In this document: positions 16,608 to 25,454 of the stretch, one piece after another
Numbering within the stretch: the stretch's first letter is position 1
Layout of the letters: each line of letters starts with the position of its first letter
NCBI RefSeq assembly: GCF_002954265.1
Contig: NZ_PPSL01000004.1
Coordinates: 434,001 to 498,000 of the forward strand
Source of the DNA: Flavipsychrobacter stenotrophus
Lineage (GTDB): Bacteria; Bacteroidota; Bacteroidia; Chitinophagales; Chitinophagaceae
Length of the DNA: 64,000 nucleotides
Direction: 5' to 3'
Notes under the pieces: generated by a model
What the model was told of the DNA's origin: nothing
Database searches by the model: none
Seen by the model: only the letters and a program-made list of their open reading frames with translations
Program-made: the position numbers and the translations under genes

Positions 16608-17510
16608 CTAGTGTTTAAAATGAACATGTAGATATCTGACAATAAAGTAGTAGACCAAAAACACAATAAAGAGCATAAATGCATAAGAAATGATTATGAT
16701 CACATCATAAAGAATGGCTCTTCCCGTTTTTATCCCGTAAACTTGTTTTAGTGCCAGAACGGAATAAAGAAGTGGTGCAATTGTAAAGATGTACCCAATT
16801 ACCCTATTGAAGACATTATCACTATCATATAGCGTAAAGATGAGTGATAAGAAATAAAAAGTTTGAACGTGGAATGAAAATATGGTATGGTGCACGATGG
16901 TCAGTTCCTTTCGCTTACTAAATAATAGTTTCAATACAATAGCCAGAAGAGGGATCATAAAGAAAAAGAATTTGGGAATTGTGTGTTCAATATTTTCCCA
17001 TGTCTCGTCTCTCGTTTTTAGCCTTTCCGCCCTTTCTTCAGGGGTAAGTCTGGCTATTTTAGGTGCCTTAATGCCAAAGGCTGCTGCTACTGCCGCCTTT
17101 CCTGCAGAATCACTCTTTTCAAGTTGTAACTGCTGTGCAGCATCCGCAGACTTACGAGAAGAAGTCCACGTGTCCGGAGCCGAAAATGTATAAACAATGA
17201 AAAAGAAAACGAATGTTACGAATAAATACAACGATATAGGTGACAGGTAGCGGGTACGTTGTTTATTCCAATAAGCAATGGTTAACTTTCCCGGGCTTAC
17301 AATTAGTGTTTTCAGAGTTTGCCAAAACTTAGAGTCGTAGTGAATATAGTGACCAATGAAGTGCGTGGTGAGCGCCCACAAGGTATCACTATGTAAACGG
17401 GTCTCCTGTCCGCACTGGTAGCAGTAGTTGCCGGTGGTAGTGCTGCCACAGTTAGGGCAAATTTTGTTTTCTTCCGTATGGTGAGATTTATCTTCGGTGT
17501 TATAAGACAT
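16608..17510 (-). CDS. DUF3667 zinc-ribbon membrane protein
   Basis: About 300 residues. The N-terminal zinc ribbon CPNCGSTTTGNYCYQCGQ supplies four Cys ligands. It is followed by the DUF3667 core (YDSKFWQTLKTLIVSPGKL, YWNKQRTRYLSPISLYLFVTF) and four to five membrane spans. DUF3667 proteins are frequent in Bacteroidota and have no assigned role. I chose ATG 17510 (MSYNTEDKSHH); the longer reading starts at a TTG at 17555 and adds residues with no family support. It lies 6 bp upstream of the YjbR-like gene on the same strand, so the two form an operon. Confidence 0.85.
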   Translation of the reverse strand: MSYNTEDKSHHTEENKICPNCGSTTTGNYCYQCGQETRLHSDTLWALTTHFIGHYIHYDSKFWQTLKTLIVSPGKLTIAYWNKQRTRYLSPISLYLFVTFVFFFIVYTFSAPDTWTSSRKSADAAQQLQLEKSDSAGKAAVAAAFGIKAPKIARLTPEERAERLKTRDETWENIEHTIPKFFFFMIPLLAIVLKLLFSKRKELTIVHHTIFSFHVQTFYFLSLIFTLYDSDNVFNRVIGYIFTIAPLLYSVLALKQVYGIKTGRAILYDVIIIISYAFMLFIVFLVYYFIVRYLHVHFKH

Positions 17511-17602
17511 TAATGTGTAGCTATTGGCAGAGCAAGATAATAATTCTTTCAACAACAGCGTTGATATAGCCTTCCATATTACACCGGATTCTGCTACATT
17601 TA

Positions 17603-18412
17603 ATGAACAAAATGGACTTTCTTTCCTTACTACATACCGATCTTGACGAACTCCGCGAACTACAGCCTGTAGACTGGGCAGATATCATTGCCCCAACGTT
17701 GCGCAATATAAATTCATCATTCTGCATGGTGTATAAGGCTGTGATAGATGGTAAGATGGTTGGTACGGGAGCAGTTATTTATCATGGCCATACCGCCTGG
17801 CTGGCAACGATCATTGTGCATCCCGACCATAGAAACAAAGGCTATGGAAAGCGCATAACCCAATATTTAATAGATAGTATTGACCGCGTAAGATACCCAA
17901 CTATCTTGCTTGATGCTACCCACTTTGGTTATCTCGTCTACAAAAGCCTGGGCTTTGAAACCATAACGCATCATGTACACTTTGATATTACCAGTCCTTA
18001 CCCTGTAGTTGCATCATCGCCCCATATGAGACCATTTGAACAAAATGACCTTAAGCAGATACTCGCTCTTGACCGTGTAGCGACAGGGGAGGATAGAACA
18101 GCAACATTACTGACCAAAGTAAGCACAGCAATTGTATTTGCAGATGGCGGACGTGTAGGTGGCTTTTACATGCCGGATCTTATGAAGGGCCTGCTCATAG
18201 CAGACAATCCGGTAGCTGGTATCGAACTAATGAAGATACGCCTGCAGCATCAACCCAATTGTATGCTGCCAGAAGAAAACAATGCTGCTCTAGACTTTTT
18301 TATCGATGCCGGCTACACCCAATCACGTACATCTACCCGTATGAGGCTGGGCCCGGCTGTGGAGTGGCAGCCTGAATTTATATATAATGTGGCCAGTGGG
18401 GCGATTGGGTAG
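17603..18412 (+). CDS. GNAT N-acetyltransferase with C-terminal second domain
   Basis: A 269-residue protein. The first half is a GNAT domain with acetyl-CoA loop HPDHRNKGYGKRI at about 72-84 and preceding strand AWLATIIV. The second half (about 140-269) looks like the C-terminal acetyltransferase-like domain found in YitH/YitI-type GNATs (GGRVGGFYMPDLMKGLLIADNPVAGIELM, then FFIDAGYTQSRTSTRMRLG). It would acetylate a small amine or amino acid. It is divergent from the DUF3667 gene, with a shared 90-bp promoter region. Confidence 0.88.
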   Translation: MNKMDFLSLLHTDLDELRELQPVDWADIIAPTLRNINSSFCMVYKAVIDGKMVGTGAVIYHGHTAWLATIIVHPDHRNKGYGKRITQYLIDSIDRVRYPTILLDATHFGYLVYKSLGFETITHHVHFDITSPYPVVASSPHMRPFEQNDLKQILALDRVATGEDRTATLLTKVSTAIVFADGGRVGGFYMPDLMKGLLIADNPVAGIELMKIRLQHQPNCMLPEENNAALDFFIDAGYTQSRTSTRMRLGPAVEWQPEFIYNVASGAIG

Positions 18413-18443
18413 GGGATTAGCAGCATTCCTGTTAATAATCGCA

Positions 18444-20852
18444 TTATTGTCCACTGCCCTTACATGACCATACATATGGGTGGTTATCTATGATAATTCC
18501 TCTTCTGTTTATTATTCTATATTCTTTACTTTGTTTTACCAATGCGTCACCATACTTAAATTCTTGCGCACTATCAAAGGTGCAATGAATTATTTCCCTT
18601 CCATCGGCAGTAACATAGCCCCACTTGCCTTTTTTAGAAACTGGCTGTAATCCTTCCCTATACTCACCAACTGCATCGTATTGGTAGGGCACTATCAATG
18701 TTCCCTTGTTACTGATCATACCCCACTTGCCATTTTTCAATACCCATGACAGGCCATTCTTTTTATAGTCTATTTCGTCATAGATACAAGGTATTATTTC
18801 CTCGGCACTGAAATTAATTATTCCTTGTTTTTTTCCCTTATAAACCTTCGCAAAGCCATCAAACAAGTCATAGTTGCTGTTTTTCTATCTATGCGCGTAT
18901 AGTTACTGTAAATTATTGTTCCACTTTTGAAATTAAATATAGTCCAGGAGGTATCCTTGCTAAAAGCAATAAGTTGATCTCCTATATATCCAAGTACTAT
19001 ATTCAAATGGCAATACAGGATATCCTTTGTCGTTTATATAGCCCCATTTACCATTTTTTAATGCTGGTGCATATTTGTTGTGGATATGATAGACTTCTTC
19101 ATAGTGATAGGGAATAACAAGCTCCAGTTGGTTATCAATAAAGCCCCATTTTTTGCCATTTTTCACTGCCGCCATACCGCTCGAAAAATCCTGACAATCG
19201 TCATATAAACACGGGATTATTATTTTCCCGGTAGTGTCTACATAACCATATCTTTTATTTCTGGCCACCTTCACTACACCATCTTCTATATCGTCGGCAT
19301 AATCATAAATGCAGGGTATAGTTGCTCTTCCTAATGTATCTATATAGCCATATTTGTTATTTCTTTTTACTTTTGCAAAGCCACTTCTGAACACACTAAT
19401 GTTATCATAGGGTATGCCGCCAATTATTTGTCCATTTTCTTTTATAATATCCCACTTTCCAGCTTTCTTTGCTAATCCGGTTGTTCCATTAAAATTAACG
19501 GCTGTGTCGTACTTGCACTCTGCTATCAGCACACCGTCAGTATTAATAAATCCCCATTTTTTATCTTTTATTACAATTGCCACGTCTTCATTTTCCAGTT
19601 CATCGCCATATCTGTTGCCAGGTATTATTGCGTCATATATGCAGGGTATTATTTCCACTCCTTCATCATTGAGCATTCCATTCTTTTTATTTCGGGTTAC
19701 TATCATGTCAAATGGGTTATAAAAGACCTTGCTATGGTAACTAAGCCCGGCATCATATAAATTAGATGAGATTCTTTTGCCGCTACTATCCCACAATTCC
19801 CATTTGTCATCCACCCGCGCTTTCAATATTCTGTCTGTATAAAAATCTATCTCTTGGTATTTGCAAGGTATTACTTCTTTCAGTGAGGCATTTACCATCC
19901 CAATAAGTTCATTTTTTCTGATTATGGCGAAATTATTATAGCGTTTTACTACAAGGCTATCATAGATCTCACTCACCACCTTTCCTTTTTTATCAATAAG
20001 CATACTGCGGTGATTTATCTTTGCTGTTGCAAGACCATTACTGAATTCGTCAAGTTGACTATATATGATTGGTATTACTTCATGATCAGTTGAGTCTACA
20101 TATCCCCATAGGCTGTCTTTTTGTACTAATGAGATACCATCTTCAAAAAGGCCTATTGATTTATACTTGTTTTTTGCAAAATACCTACCATTTCTATCTA
20201 TAAGATTTTTGTTCCCATCTTTGACCACAAAGGCGTATCCGTTATAAAATACAGTGGCTTTGTCAAATTGGAATGGCAACACAATTTTTCCTTTCAGATC
20301 AACAAAGCCCCATTTGTCTTTTAAGTAAACACAAGCGATACCCCCGTAGCAGCCATTTACATCATCATACTTACAAGGCACAATTTCTTTTCCGTTTGTA
20401 TCCGCTAGGCCCCACAAATTATTTCTACATACTGGTGCGGTGTAAGCTATAAAGCGTTTTACTACGTCATATTTGTATTGAGATACCTGCTTTCCTGTAG
20501 CGTCAAGGTACATCCATTTCTCGCCTTCATTTACAAGCACCAAGTTGTTGGTGTATATATATACCTGATCGTAGATTAATGGAATTTTTATTTTGCCATT
20601 TTTGTCGACACATCCACACTTATAGTCACCCACAGAGACCGTTGCAAGTCCAAATTCAAACTCTCCTGCCGATTGATATTTACACGGGATAACTGTTTCG
20701 TTGCGACTATTTTTGTATCCCCAAAGCTTGAATTTTTTATACCGGTGAAGCGCACCTTGTTCTGTTTGGTTTGGTAGGGTAGAGGTTGTTTGCGCAAGGG
20801 TGCTATAAGAGCAGAGGCCAGTTACAACTATGAGCAGATCAATAAATCTCAT
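18444..20852 (-). pseudogene. WG-repeat secreted protein with two compensating frameshifts
   Basis: The signal peptide MRFIDLLIVVTGLCSYSTLAQ starts at ATG 20852; an upstream extension to 20924 would cross the rpsG terminator and is rejected. It is followed by more than a dozen WG repeats of the form LWGY/KWGFI(D)..G..(V/I)IPCKYD. The frame stops at 18960. About 45 residues continue in another frame (18840-19000; VLGYIGDQLIAFSKD), and the original frame resumes at about 18866 and runs to 18444 with more WG repeats. Two opposite one-base shifts, one of them at an A5 run near 18884, explain this. WG proteins are surface or periplasmic repeat proteins of unclear function in Bacteroidota. The real length would be about 800 residues. 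Confidence 0.75.
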
Positions 20853-20907
20853 GATAATAGGTATATAGTGAATACCTAAGTTACAAAATCTCCCGCACCC
20901 ACACAGC

Positions 20908-20940
20908 AAAAAGCCTTCCGACATAATCGAAAGGCTTTTT
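20908..20940 (-). terminator. Terminator after rpsG
   Basis: A perfect 10-bp stem AAAAAGCCTT (20908-20917) / AAGGCTTTTT (20931-20940) around a 13-base loop, with A/T runs on both sides so it can work in both directions. It separates rpsL-rpsG from the WG-repeat gene. It also shows that the WG gene's true start is the ATG at 20852, downstream of the hairpin. Confidence 0.85.
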
Positions 20941-20965
20941 AAATATATTACTAACTGTATAAAGG

Positions 20966-21436
20966 TTAGATCTTGAAGTGAGAGAACGCCTTGTTGGCTT
21001 CAGCCATACGGTGCGTATCTTCTTTTTTCTTGTATGCTCCACCTTCACCCTTAGCAGCTGCGATGATCTCGTTAGCCAACTTGTCAGCGATGGTCTTACC
21101 GTTTCTTTCACGAGAGAAGCGGATCAACCACTTCATGCTCAAAGAAATTTTACGGTCAGGGCGTACTTCAGATGGTATCTGGAAAGTAGCACCACCAATA
21201 CGGCGGCTACGAACCTCTACAGCAGGAGTTACATTCTGCAAAGCGCGTTTCCACACCTCGTAGCCTTCTTCTGTACCACTTATTTTAGTTACTTTATCAA
21301 GCGCATCATAGAATGCACTCAGAACTACTGTTTTATTACCACCCCACATAAGGCAGTTAACAAAACGGGTTACTTGTTTGTCGTTGAATTTTGGATCCGG
21401 TGCTAACGGGAACTTTTTGGCTTGTGCCTTTCTCAT
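20966..21436 (-). CDS. rpsG: 30S ribosomal protein S7
   Basis: A 156-residue S7, which nucleates assembly of the 30S head domain by binding 16S rRNA. Characteristic blocks are KFNDKQVTRFVNCLMWGGNKTVV, ALQNVTPAVEVRSRRIGGATFQIP, VRPDRKISLSMKWL and the C-terminal KKEDTHRMAEANKAFSHF. Length and sequence are normal. It follows rpsL by 42 bp in the usual str-operon order. fusA does not follow; a terminator does. Confidence 0.98.
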   Translation of the reverse strand: MRKAQAKKFPLAPDPKFNDKQVTRFVNCLMWGGNKTVVLSAFYDALDKVTKISGTEEGYEVWKRALQNVTPAVEVRSRRIGGATFQIPSEVRPDRKISLSMKWLIRFSRERNGKTIADKLANEIIAAAKGEGGAYKKKEDTHRMAEANKAFSHFKI

Positions 21437-21478
21437 TGCCTGAGCTTTACTTTGTTATCTTAATGAAATTAGTTTCGA

Positions 21479-21877
21479 TTATTTCTTCTTGGCTGCTCCG
21501 CCTTTGATCTTTTCTTTCTTAGTACCATACTTAGAGCGGCTCTGCTTACGGTCTTTAACACCTGCAGTATCCAATGCACCACGAACGATGTGGTAACGTA
21601 CACCCGGAAGGTCCTTAACACGACCACCGCGGATCAATACGATTGAGTGCTCCTGCAAGTTGTGGCCTTCACCCGGAATATAGGCGATAACCTCAATTTT
21701 GTTTGTCAGACGCACCTTTGCCACCTTACGTAGGGCAGAGTTTGGTTTCTTAGGAGTGGTTGTATATACGCGGGTACAAACACCACGGCGTTGAGGACAT
21801 GCGTCCAGTGCACGAGATTTGGATTTCGTCCGCATTTGTTCGCGGCCCTTGCGTACTAGTTGTTGTATTGTAGGCAT
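21479..21877 (-). CDS. rpsL: 30S ribosomal protein S12
   Basis: A 132-residue S12 starting at ATG 21877 ([14 protein letters not shown]), the family start; the longer in-frame extension to 21913 overlaps the promoter. S12 shapes the decoding centre. The conserved loops [18 protein letters not shown] and [20 protein letters not shown] are present. Both Lys residues altered in classical streptomycin-resistant mutants (in PKKPNS and in GRVKDLP) are wild type. The tail is Lys-rich ([13 protein letters not shown]). Confidence 0.98.
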   Translation of the reverse strand: MPTIQQLVRKGREQMRTKSKSRALDACPQRRGVCTRVYTTTPKKPNSALRKVAKVRLTNKIEVIAYIPGEGHNLQEHSIVLIRGGRVKDLPGVRYHIVRGALDTAGVKDRKQSRSKYGTKKEKIKGGAAKKK

Positions 21878-21910
21878 TGTTAGCTTTAAGTAAAAAATTA
21901 AAACGGAGTG

Positions 21911-21939
21911 CAAAGGTAAATAAAAATTTCAATAGCAAA
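21911..21939 (-). promoter_or_regulatory. rpsL-rpsG promoter
   Basis: On the - strand, TACCTTTG (plus positions 21911-21918) is a perfect match to the Bacteroidota -7 consensus TAnnTTTG and is followed by CACTCC. A TTTG at 21936-21939 gives a -33 element with 17-bp spacing. The predicted leader to the rpsL ATG is about 25 bases and A/T-rich. Confidence 0.7.
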
Positions 21940-22204
21940 AACAAAAAGTAAAAAAATATTTTCTCAGCTTTTTATTTTACCACCGCTTCTTTATTTACGG
22001 ACTGCAAAAGTATAAAATATGAGTTATATAATGTTCAATTCTCAAAATTATATTTTTCCACAACCACAAAATAACTGGCTTTTGGGTGTTTTTTAACATA
22101 ATCTCTGTAAAATCAAGTTCTTTAAGGCTATTCGCCCTGTTCCATTCCCCGTTATTTCACGTTAGGTTTTAGCCAGACTTCTCATTCATACTCAACATAT
22201 AAAT
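21940..22204. other. AT-rich gene-free spacer upstream of rpsL
   Basis: No ORF of substance and no RNA gene is recognised here. The sequence is AT-rich with several A or T tracts, and probably holds upstream elements of the ribosomal promoter and the far flank of the structured element that begins at 22205. Confidence 0.35.
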
Positions 22205-22313
22205 GATCACACAGAACCCCACCATAACCTTACTTAACAATAGCGTTGTATACAGTAAGTAACTGCTGGTAGCGCCGGCAGTGGGAAGCAGCCGGCGGGA
22301 GATCTGTGTGATC
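22205..22313. ncRNA. Unidentified nested inverted-repeat element (possible structured RNA)
   Basis: Perfect 10-bp arms GATCACACAG (22205-22214) and CTGTGTGATC (22304-22313) enclose about 89 bases. Within them are a second pairing CCCAC/GTGGG, a hairpin TTACTTA...TAAGTAA and a hairpin CTGCTGG-tagcg-CCGGCAG. The whole can fold into a closed multibranch structure of about 109 nt. No coding potential is seen. It could be a small RNA, a regulatory RNA element or a small mobile inverted-repeat element. The strand is not determined. Confidence 0.4.
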
Positions 22314-22326
22314 CTCTAATAACGCC

Positions 22327-22373
22327 AAGTGAGGATGCGCATGCATCTTAGATACATAGCACGATCACTTTTT
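22327..22373 (+). terminator. Possible terminator-like hairpin after the structured element
   Basis: AAGTGA (22327-22332) pairs with TCACTT (22365-22370), which runs into T5. A second hairpin, GATGC-gcat-GCATC, sits inside. If the element at 22205-22313 is transcribed on the + strand, this would end it just before the convergent gene. The long loop makes this a weak call. Confidence 0.35.
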
Positions 22374-22377
22374 ACGC

Positions 22378-22920
22378 TCAATACTCGTACGTCCTCAGGT
22401 GGTCTTTAATAACCCTGGTGCCCGGTATTATCACATCGTGCTCCAGCTGCACATTATACTTATTCTTGCCATCCAGCATTTCTTCTCCTATATTACCTAT
22501 CAGGTAGGGCGCGGTTAGCTCTTTGCCCGCAAGGGTAGTATCTCCGTGGCCAAAATAGTGGTTGCCGTGGCGGGCATTTACAGCATGTACGCAACTATGC
22601 AGCAGGGTGTTGCAAATGCTGGCTACGGGGCGTTCCAGCTTCCATATATTCATGTGTATAATGTCGGGGTTACGGTCATCGTCATAGAGGTCTATGTTCT
22701 TTACCGGGCTTATTGCGTAATATAGGTCTACTTCCATTTTAAAAGCTGCATTGCGCATCAATACAGCTATTTCCATGGGCGATGCAGTTGAAAGGTCGAA
22801 CCAGCTATGCCTGGCTACATTATCATAAAAGCGGGGATCTTGTAGTAGTTTGTTCGTCTTGGATACTGCTTCCTGCACTATTGGCCTCATGCCAGAATAT
22901 TCTATGCATATCGTATTCAT
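22378..22920 (-). CDS. Hypothetical protein with a degenerate metalloprotease-like HxxxH motif
   Basis: A 180-residue soluble protein. The central part LLHSCVHAVNARHGNHYFGHGDTT followed by GKELTAPYLIGNIGEE resembles the zinc-site region of small metallopeptidase-like proteins. However, the Glu of an HExxH motif is Ser here (HSCVH), so catalytic activity is doubtful. The N-terminal half (RPIVQEAVSKTNKLLQDPRFYDNVARHSWFDLS) is helical. No membrane segment is present. I do not recognise a named family, and its neighbours give no functional hint. Confidence 0.65.
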   Translation of the reverse strand: MNTICIEYSGMRPIVQEAVSKTNKLLQDPRFYDNVARHSWFDLSTASPMEIAVLMRNAAFKMEVDLYYAISPVKNIDLYDDDRNPDIIHMNIWKLERPVASICNTLLHSCVHAVNARHGNHYFGHGDTTLAGKELTAPYLIGNIGEEMLDGKNKYNVQLEHDVIIPGTRVIKDHLRTYEY

Positions 22921-23077
22921 TGTGTTGGCTGATGTTATGTTCCCGTATCAGTATCGGGGTTTAGCGATGGTAAAAAGAAGTGATCTATAATCTGATGTAA
23001 AATTTGCGAAGTTCACTTTGCCCCGCAAGGTGAAAAGATGCAAAGGCAAAGGGGGTAGTTTTCACGGGTAGGAAAAA

Positions 23078-23110
23078 TTTGGTTTATTGGCAATCAGTAC
23101 TTTATATTTA
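23078..23110 (+). promoter_or_regulatory. Putative promoter
   Basis: TTTG (23078-23081) and TATATTTA (23103-23110) are separated by 21 bp. They match the Bacteroidota -33/-7 arrangement except for the last base of the -7 box, and lie about 26 bases before the ATG at 23136. Confidence 0.4.
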
Positions 23111-23135
23111 CTGTCTACCATTTAAACAAACCTTT

Positions 23136-23912
23136 ATGCCGGTAAAACTAAATTCAGAGAGCAATTCCCAGGATGCTATGAGCATATCCTTAGCCGAATA
23201 CAACCAGGGCCGCACCAACTTTACCTCTCATTATTACAGGTCTTCCTGCAACACTAATTTTGGCGGGCAGGACCTGCAAATACCGTGGGATACTTTGCAA
23301 ACCGACGTCAACAACTTTATTGCCAATGCCCAGACCACCGATGTAGCACTACGAATGGTATACTGCTTTGATGGTGCCACCAATGCACTTTATCTAAGAA
23401 TACAAATATGCAGGATGGATGAATTGGAACAATCGCTGGGTACCTATGCACTGATCACAACCGGCTGTTCATGGTATAAGTTGTGGAACGGCACATTAAT
23501 TACTACCCCCGACACTTCACTGCAAAACGCCGCTTACCTCAATAGTTTTTACTACTGCGCCAATCCTCCTTGCACAGGCACCAATGTGCAGCAACTGGCA
23601 GCTGATACTTCAGCTTCTCTATACGCACGTACCATTACCTTCCCTTGGACACAGGAAATACTGCAGATGTATATTGACAACGGCTCACCAACCGGTGCCA
23701 AGATATGCTTTGGTTCCACGTCTTATGTTCATGCCAACAGTGGAGAGTCTAACATACCATTTCCGCACGGGCTGGTGTTGTATCTAAGAAACAGCGCAGG
23801 GCAGCCGATGCTGGACAATAACGATACGATATCGGTGTTTCATAACAAGGGTGCTGACTTTGGTACTCTGTGCCCTAACGTTTGTGGCGTTTACGTATTG
23901 CCAAAGGTGTAA
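23136..23912 (+). CDS. Hypothetical protein
   Basis: A 258-residue protein starting MPVKLNSESNSQDAMSISLAEYNQGRTNF; the longer in-frame TTG start at 23079 would overlap the promoter. The protein has no signal peptide. It contains several Cys and aromatic-rich segments (LRIQICRMDELEQSLGTYALITTGCSWYKLWNG; GAKICFGSTSYVHANSG) and ends GVYVLPKV. No family is recognised. It is flanked by unrelated genes and probably transcribed alone. Confidence 0.65.
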   Translation: MPVKLNSESNSQDAMSISLAEYNQGRTNFTSHYYRSSCNTNFGGQDLQIPWDTLQTDVNNFIANAQTTDVALRMVYCFDGATNALYLRIQICRMDELEQSLGTYALITTGCSWYKLWNGTLITTPDTSLQNAAYLNSFYYCANPPCTGTNVQQLAADTSASLYARTITFPWTQEILQMYIDNGSPTGAKICFGSTSYVHANSGESNIPFPHGLVLYLRNSAGQPMLDNNDTISVFHNKGADFGTLCPNVCGVYVLPKV

Positions 23913-24021
23913 TCGTTTCTTCAAAAGATGGCAACAAGAATTGATAGCGAACAGTTTTCGAACTTGTTCGCTACTGTTGTTACCAGTGTTTAATTAGATT
24001 TGCAGGTAAATACACATCACC

Positions 24022-24687
24022 TTGCTGAACCTACATTTTTTACTCATTATTATAGCCCCGAAGGTAATCGGCATGTTGATAGGGCTCTATTATTTCAGGT
24101 GCTTATCGAATCCTTTCAGATTATTTTTTTTTATCAATGTTGTAGCGCTTCTGGTTGAAACCATTGGACATTTTATCAGTTATGGTCTGCAAAAACCTAA
24201 TTTGTGGCTGTTTAATATTTATCTTTTTGTCGATCCTATCTTATATCTCTCACTGTCAGGTTACTTTATAAGGGAGTATATAAAAAAATATTTATATTTA
24301 ATATGTTTGGCCAATCTTGTTGTTTGGGCATATTTGATCTACAGAAATTCGATTTTCAATTTCGCTTATTTTTCATTGGTGCTCACAGCCCTTATAATTA
24401 CTTTTATTTATACATTTATCTTGATCGATAATACTATGCGCTCATCAAAAGGGGTTGCGAAAGATCCATTGTTTTGGCTTTGTTTATCGATAGTATCGTA
24501 CTATGCCTGCGATATTCCGTTTATGAGTACGCTTGCGCTTGAAGCCAGTACTTTTATTAAAACTGCCGCACATATGCACATTTTTGATGTTAATGATGTG
24601 CTGGGTGTTGTGTCACAGGTGTTTGAATGTCTTACTATCGTTATGGCTGCTAAAGAAATGAAAAACTATAAACTAACTAACGGATGA
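24022..24687 (+). CDS. Integral membrane protein, putative sensor partner of the downstream kinase
   Basis: About 221 residues with six or seven hydrophobic spans (LLIIIAPKVIGMLIGLYYF, FFFINVVALLVETIGHF, LYLICLANLVVWAYLIY and others) and almost no soluble domain. The start is uncertain: TTG 24022, or ATG 24073 inside the first span. Its stop overlaps the histidine kinase ATG by 4 bp (ATGA), which implies translational coupling. The kinase itself has only one membrane span and no sensor domain, so I infer that this protein supplies sensing or membrane placement. No ligand can be named. Confidence 0.7.
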   Translation: MLNLHFLLIIIAPKVIGMLIGLYYFRCLSNPFRLFFFINVVALLVETIGHFISYGLQKPNLWLFNIYLFVDPILYLSLSGYFIREYIKKYLYLICLANLVVWAYLIYRNSIFNFAYFSLVLTALIITFIYTFILIDNTMRSSKGVAKDPLFWLCLSIVSYYACDIPFMSTLALEASTFIKTAAHMHIFDVNDVLGVVSQVFECLTIVMAAKEMKNYKLTNG

Positions 24688-25448
24688 CTGATCACAACGG
24701 TATTACGGTCATATTTTCCACTCTTGTTATACTCCTTTTATTGTGTAGCGTTATCATCAGTGTATTCGTTGCCAATCGCCGACACGTAAACCAGGAAGTA
24801 AAAATAGCCCGCATGGAGGCAGACTACGAAAAAGAACTACGTATAGCCGAACACGAGGTGCAGGAGCGCGTAATGGCCAATGTGGCCCGCGAATTGCACG
24901 ACAACCTGGGCCAGCGGCTCACGGTATTAAAGATGCACGTAGAGCGACACAAGATCATTCACAAGGACATAAGAGAGGAAATAGAACCGATAACGGCTGA
25001 TATTGACACAACTATAAGTGAACTAAGACAGATAAGCCGCAGCCTGAACAGCGATTTCCTGGAGAAGGGGGGCATGATAACCGCCATGCACGACGAAATA
25101 GAACGCATACGCAAGTTGAATACCTACACCATCCACTGGACCGCCGAAGAAGAACCTAAACTGGAAAAAGACCAACGTGTTATGATGTTCCGCATATTCC
25201 AGGAAACGCTTAATAATATATTGAAGCATGCCAGAGGTAAGAACATTTATATAACCCTGCAAGGAGGTAGCCAATTTATGTTGGAGGTAAAGGATGACGG
25301 CATGGGCTTCGACGTGGCTACTAAAATGACCACAGGTAATGGTGCCGGGCTGAACAATATGATAAAGCGTGCTGCCATAGCCAACATAAATGGCTCAATA
25401 GAAAGTGAGGAGGGTAAGGGTACAATCTGTAGATTTACACAAGTTTAG
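24684..25448 (+). CDS. Histidine kinase (HisKA_3, NarL/LuxR-system type)
   Basis: A 254-residue kinase: one membrane span (about 8-30), a coiled coil (35-65), a HisKA_3 dimerisation helix with phospho-acceptor H72 in ARELHDNLGQRL, and a HATPase_c domain with FQETLNNILKHARG (N box) and DDGMGFD, TGNGAGLNNM (G boxes). This is the kinase type that pairs with LuxR-family response regulators, and one follows 6 bp downstream. The upstream membrane protein gene overlaps it. The three genes form a signalling operon. Confidence 0.92.
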   Translation: MTDHNGITVIFSTLVILLLLCSVIISVFVANRRHVNQEVKIARMEADYEKELRIAEHEVQERVMANVARELHDNLGQRLTVLKMHVERHKIIHKDIREEIEPITADIDTTISELRQISRSLNSDFLEKGGMITAMHDEIERIRKLNTYTIHWTAEEEPKLEKDQRVMMFRIFQETLNNILKHARGKNIYITLQGGSQFMLEVKDDGMGFDVATKMTTGNGAGLNNMIKRAAIANINGSIESEEGKGTICRFTQV

Positions 25449-25454
25449 TATCTC

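Noticed and set aside
22205-22313. SRP (4.5S) RNA, because the element contains GGAAGCAGCC
   Set aside because: In SRP RNA this motif lies at the tip of a single long hairpin, near the middle. Here it lies near the 3' arm and the outer stem encloses two other hairpins, so the fold does not match.
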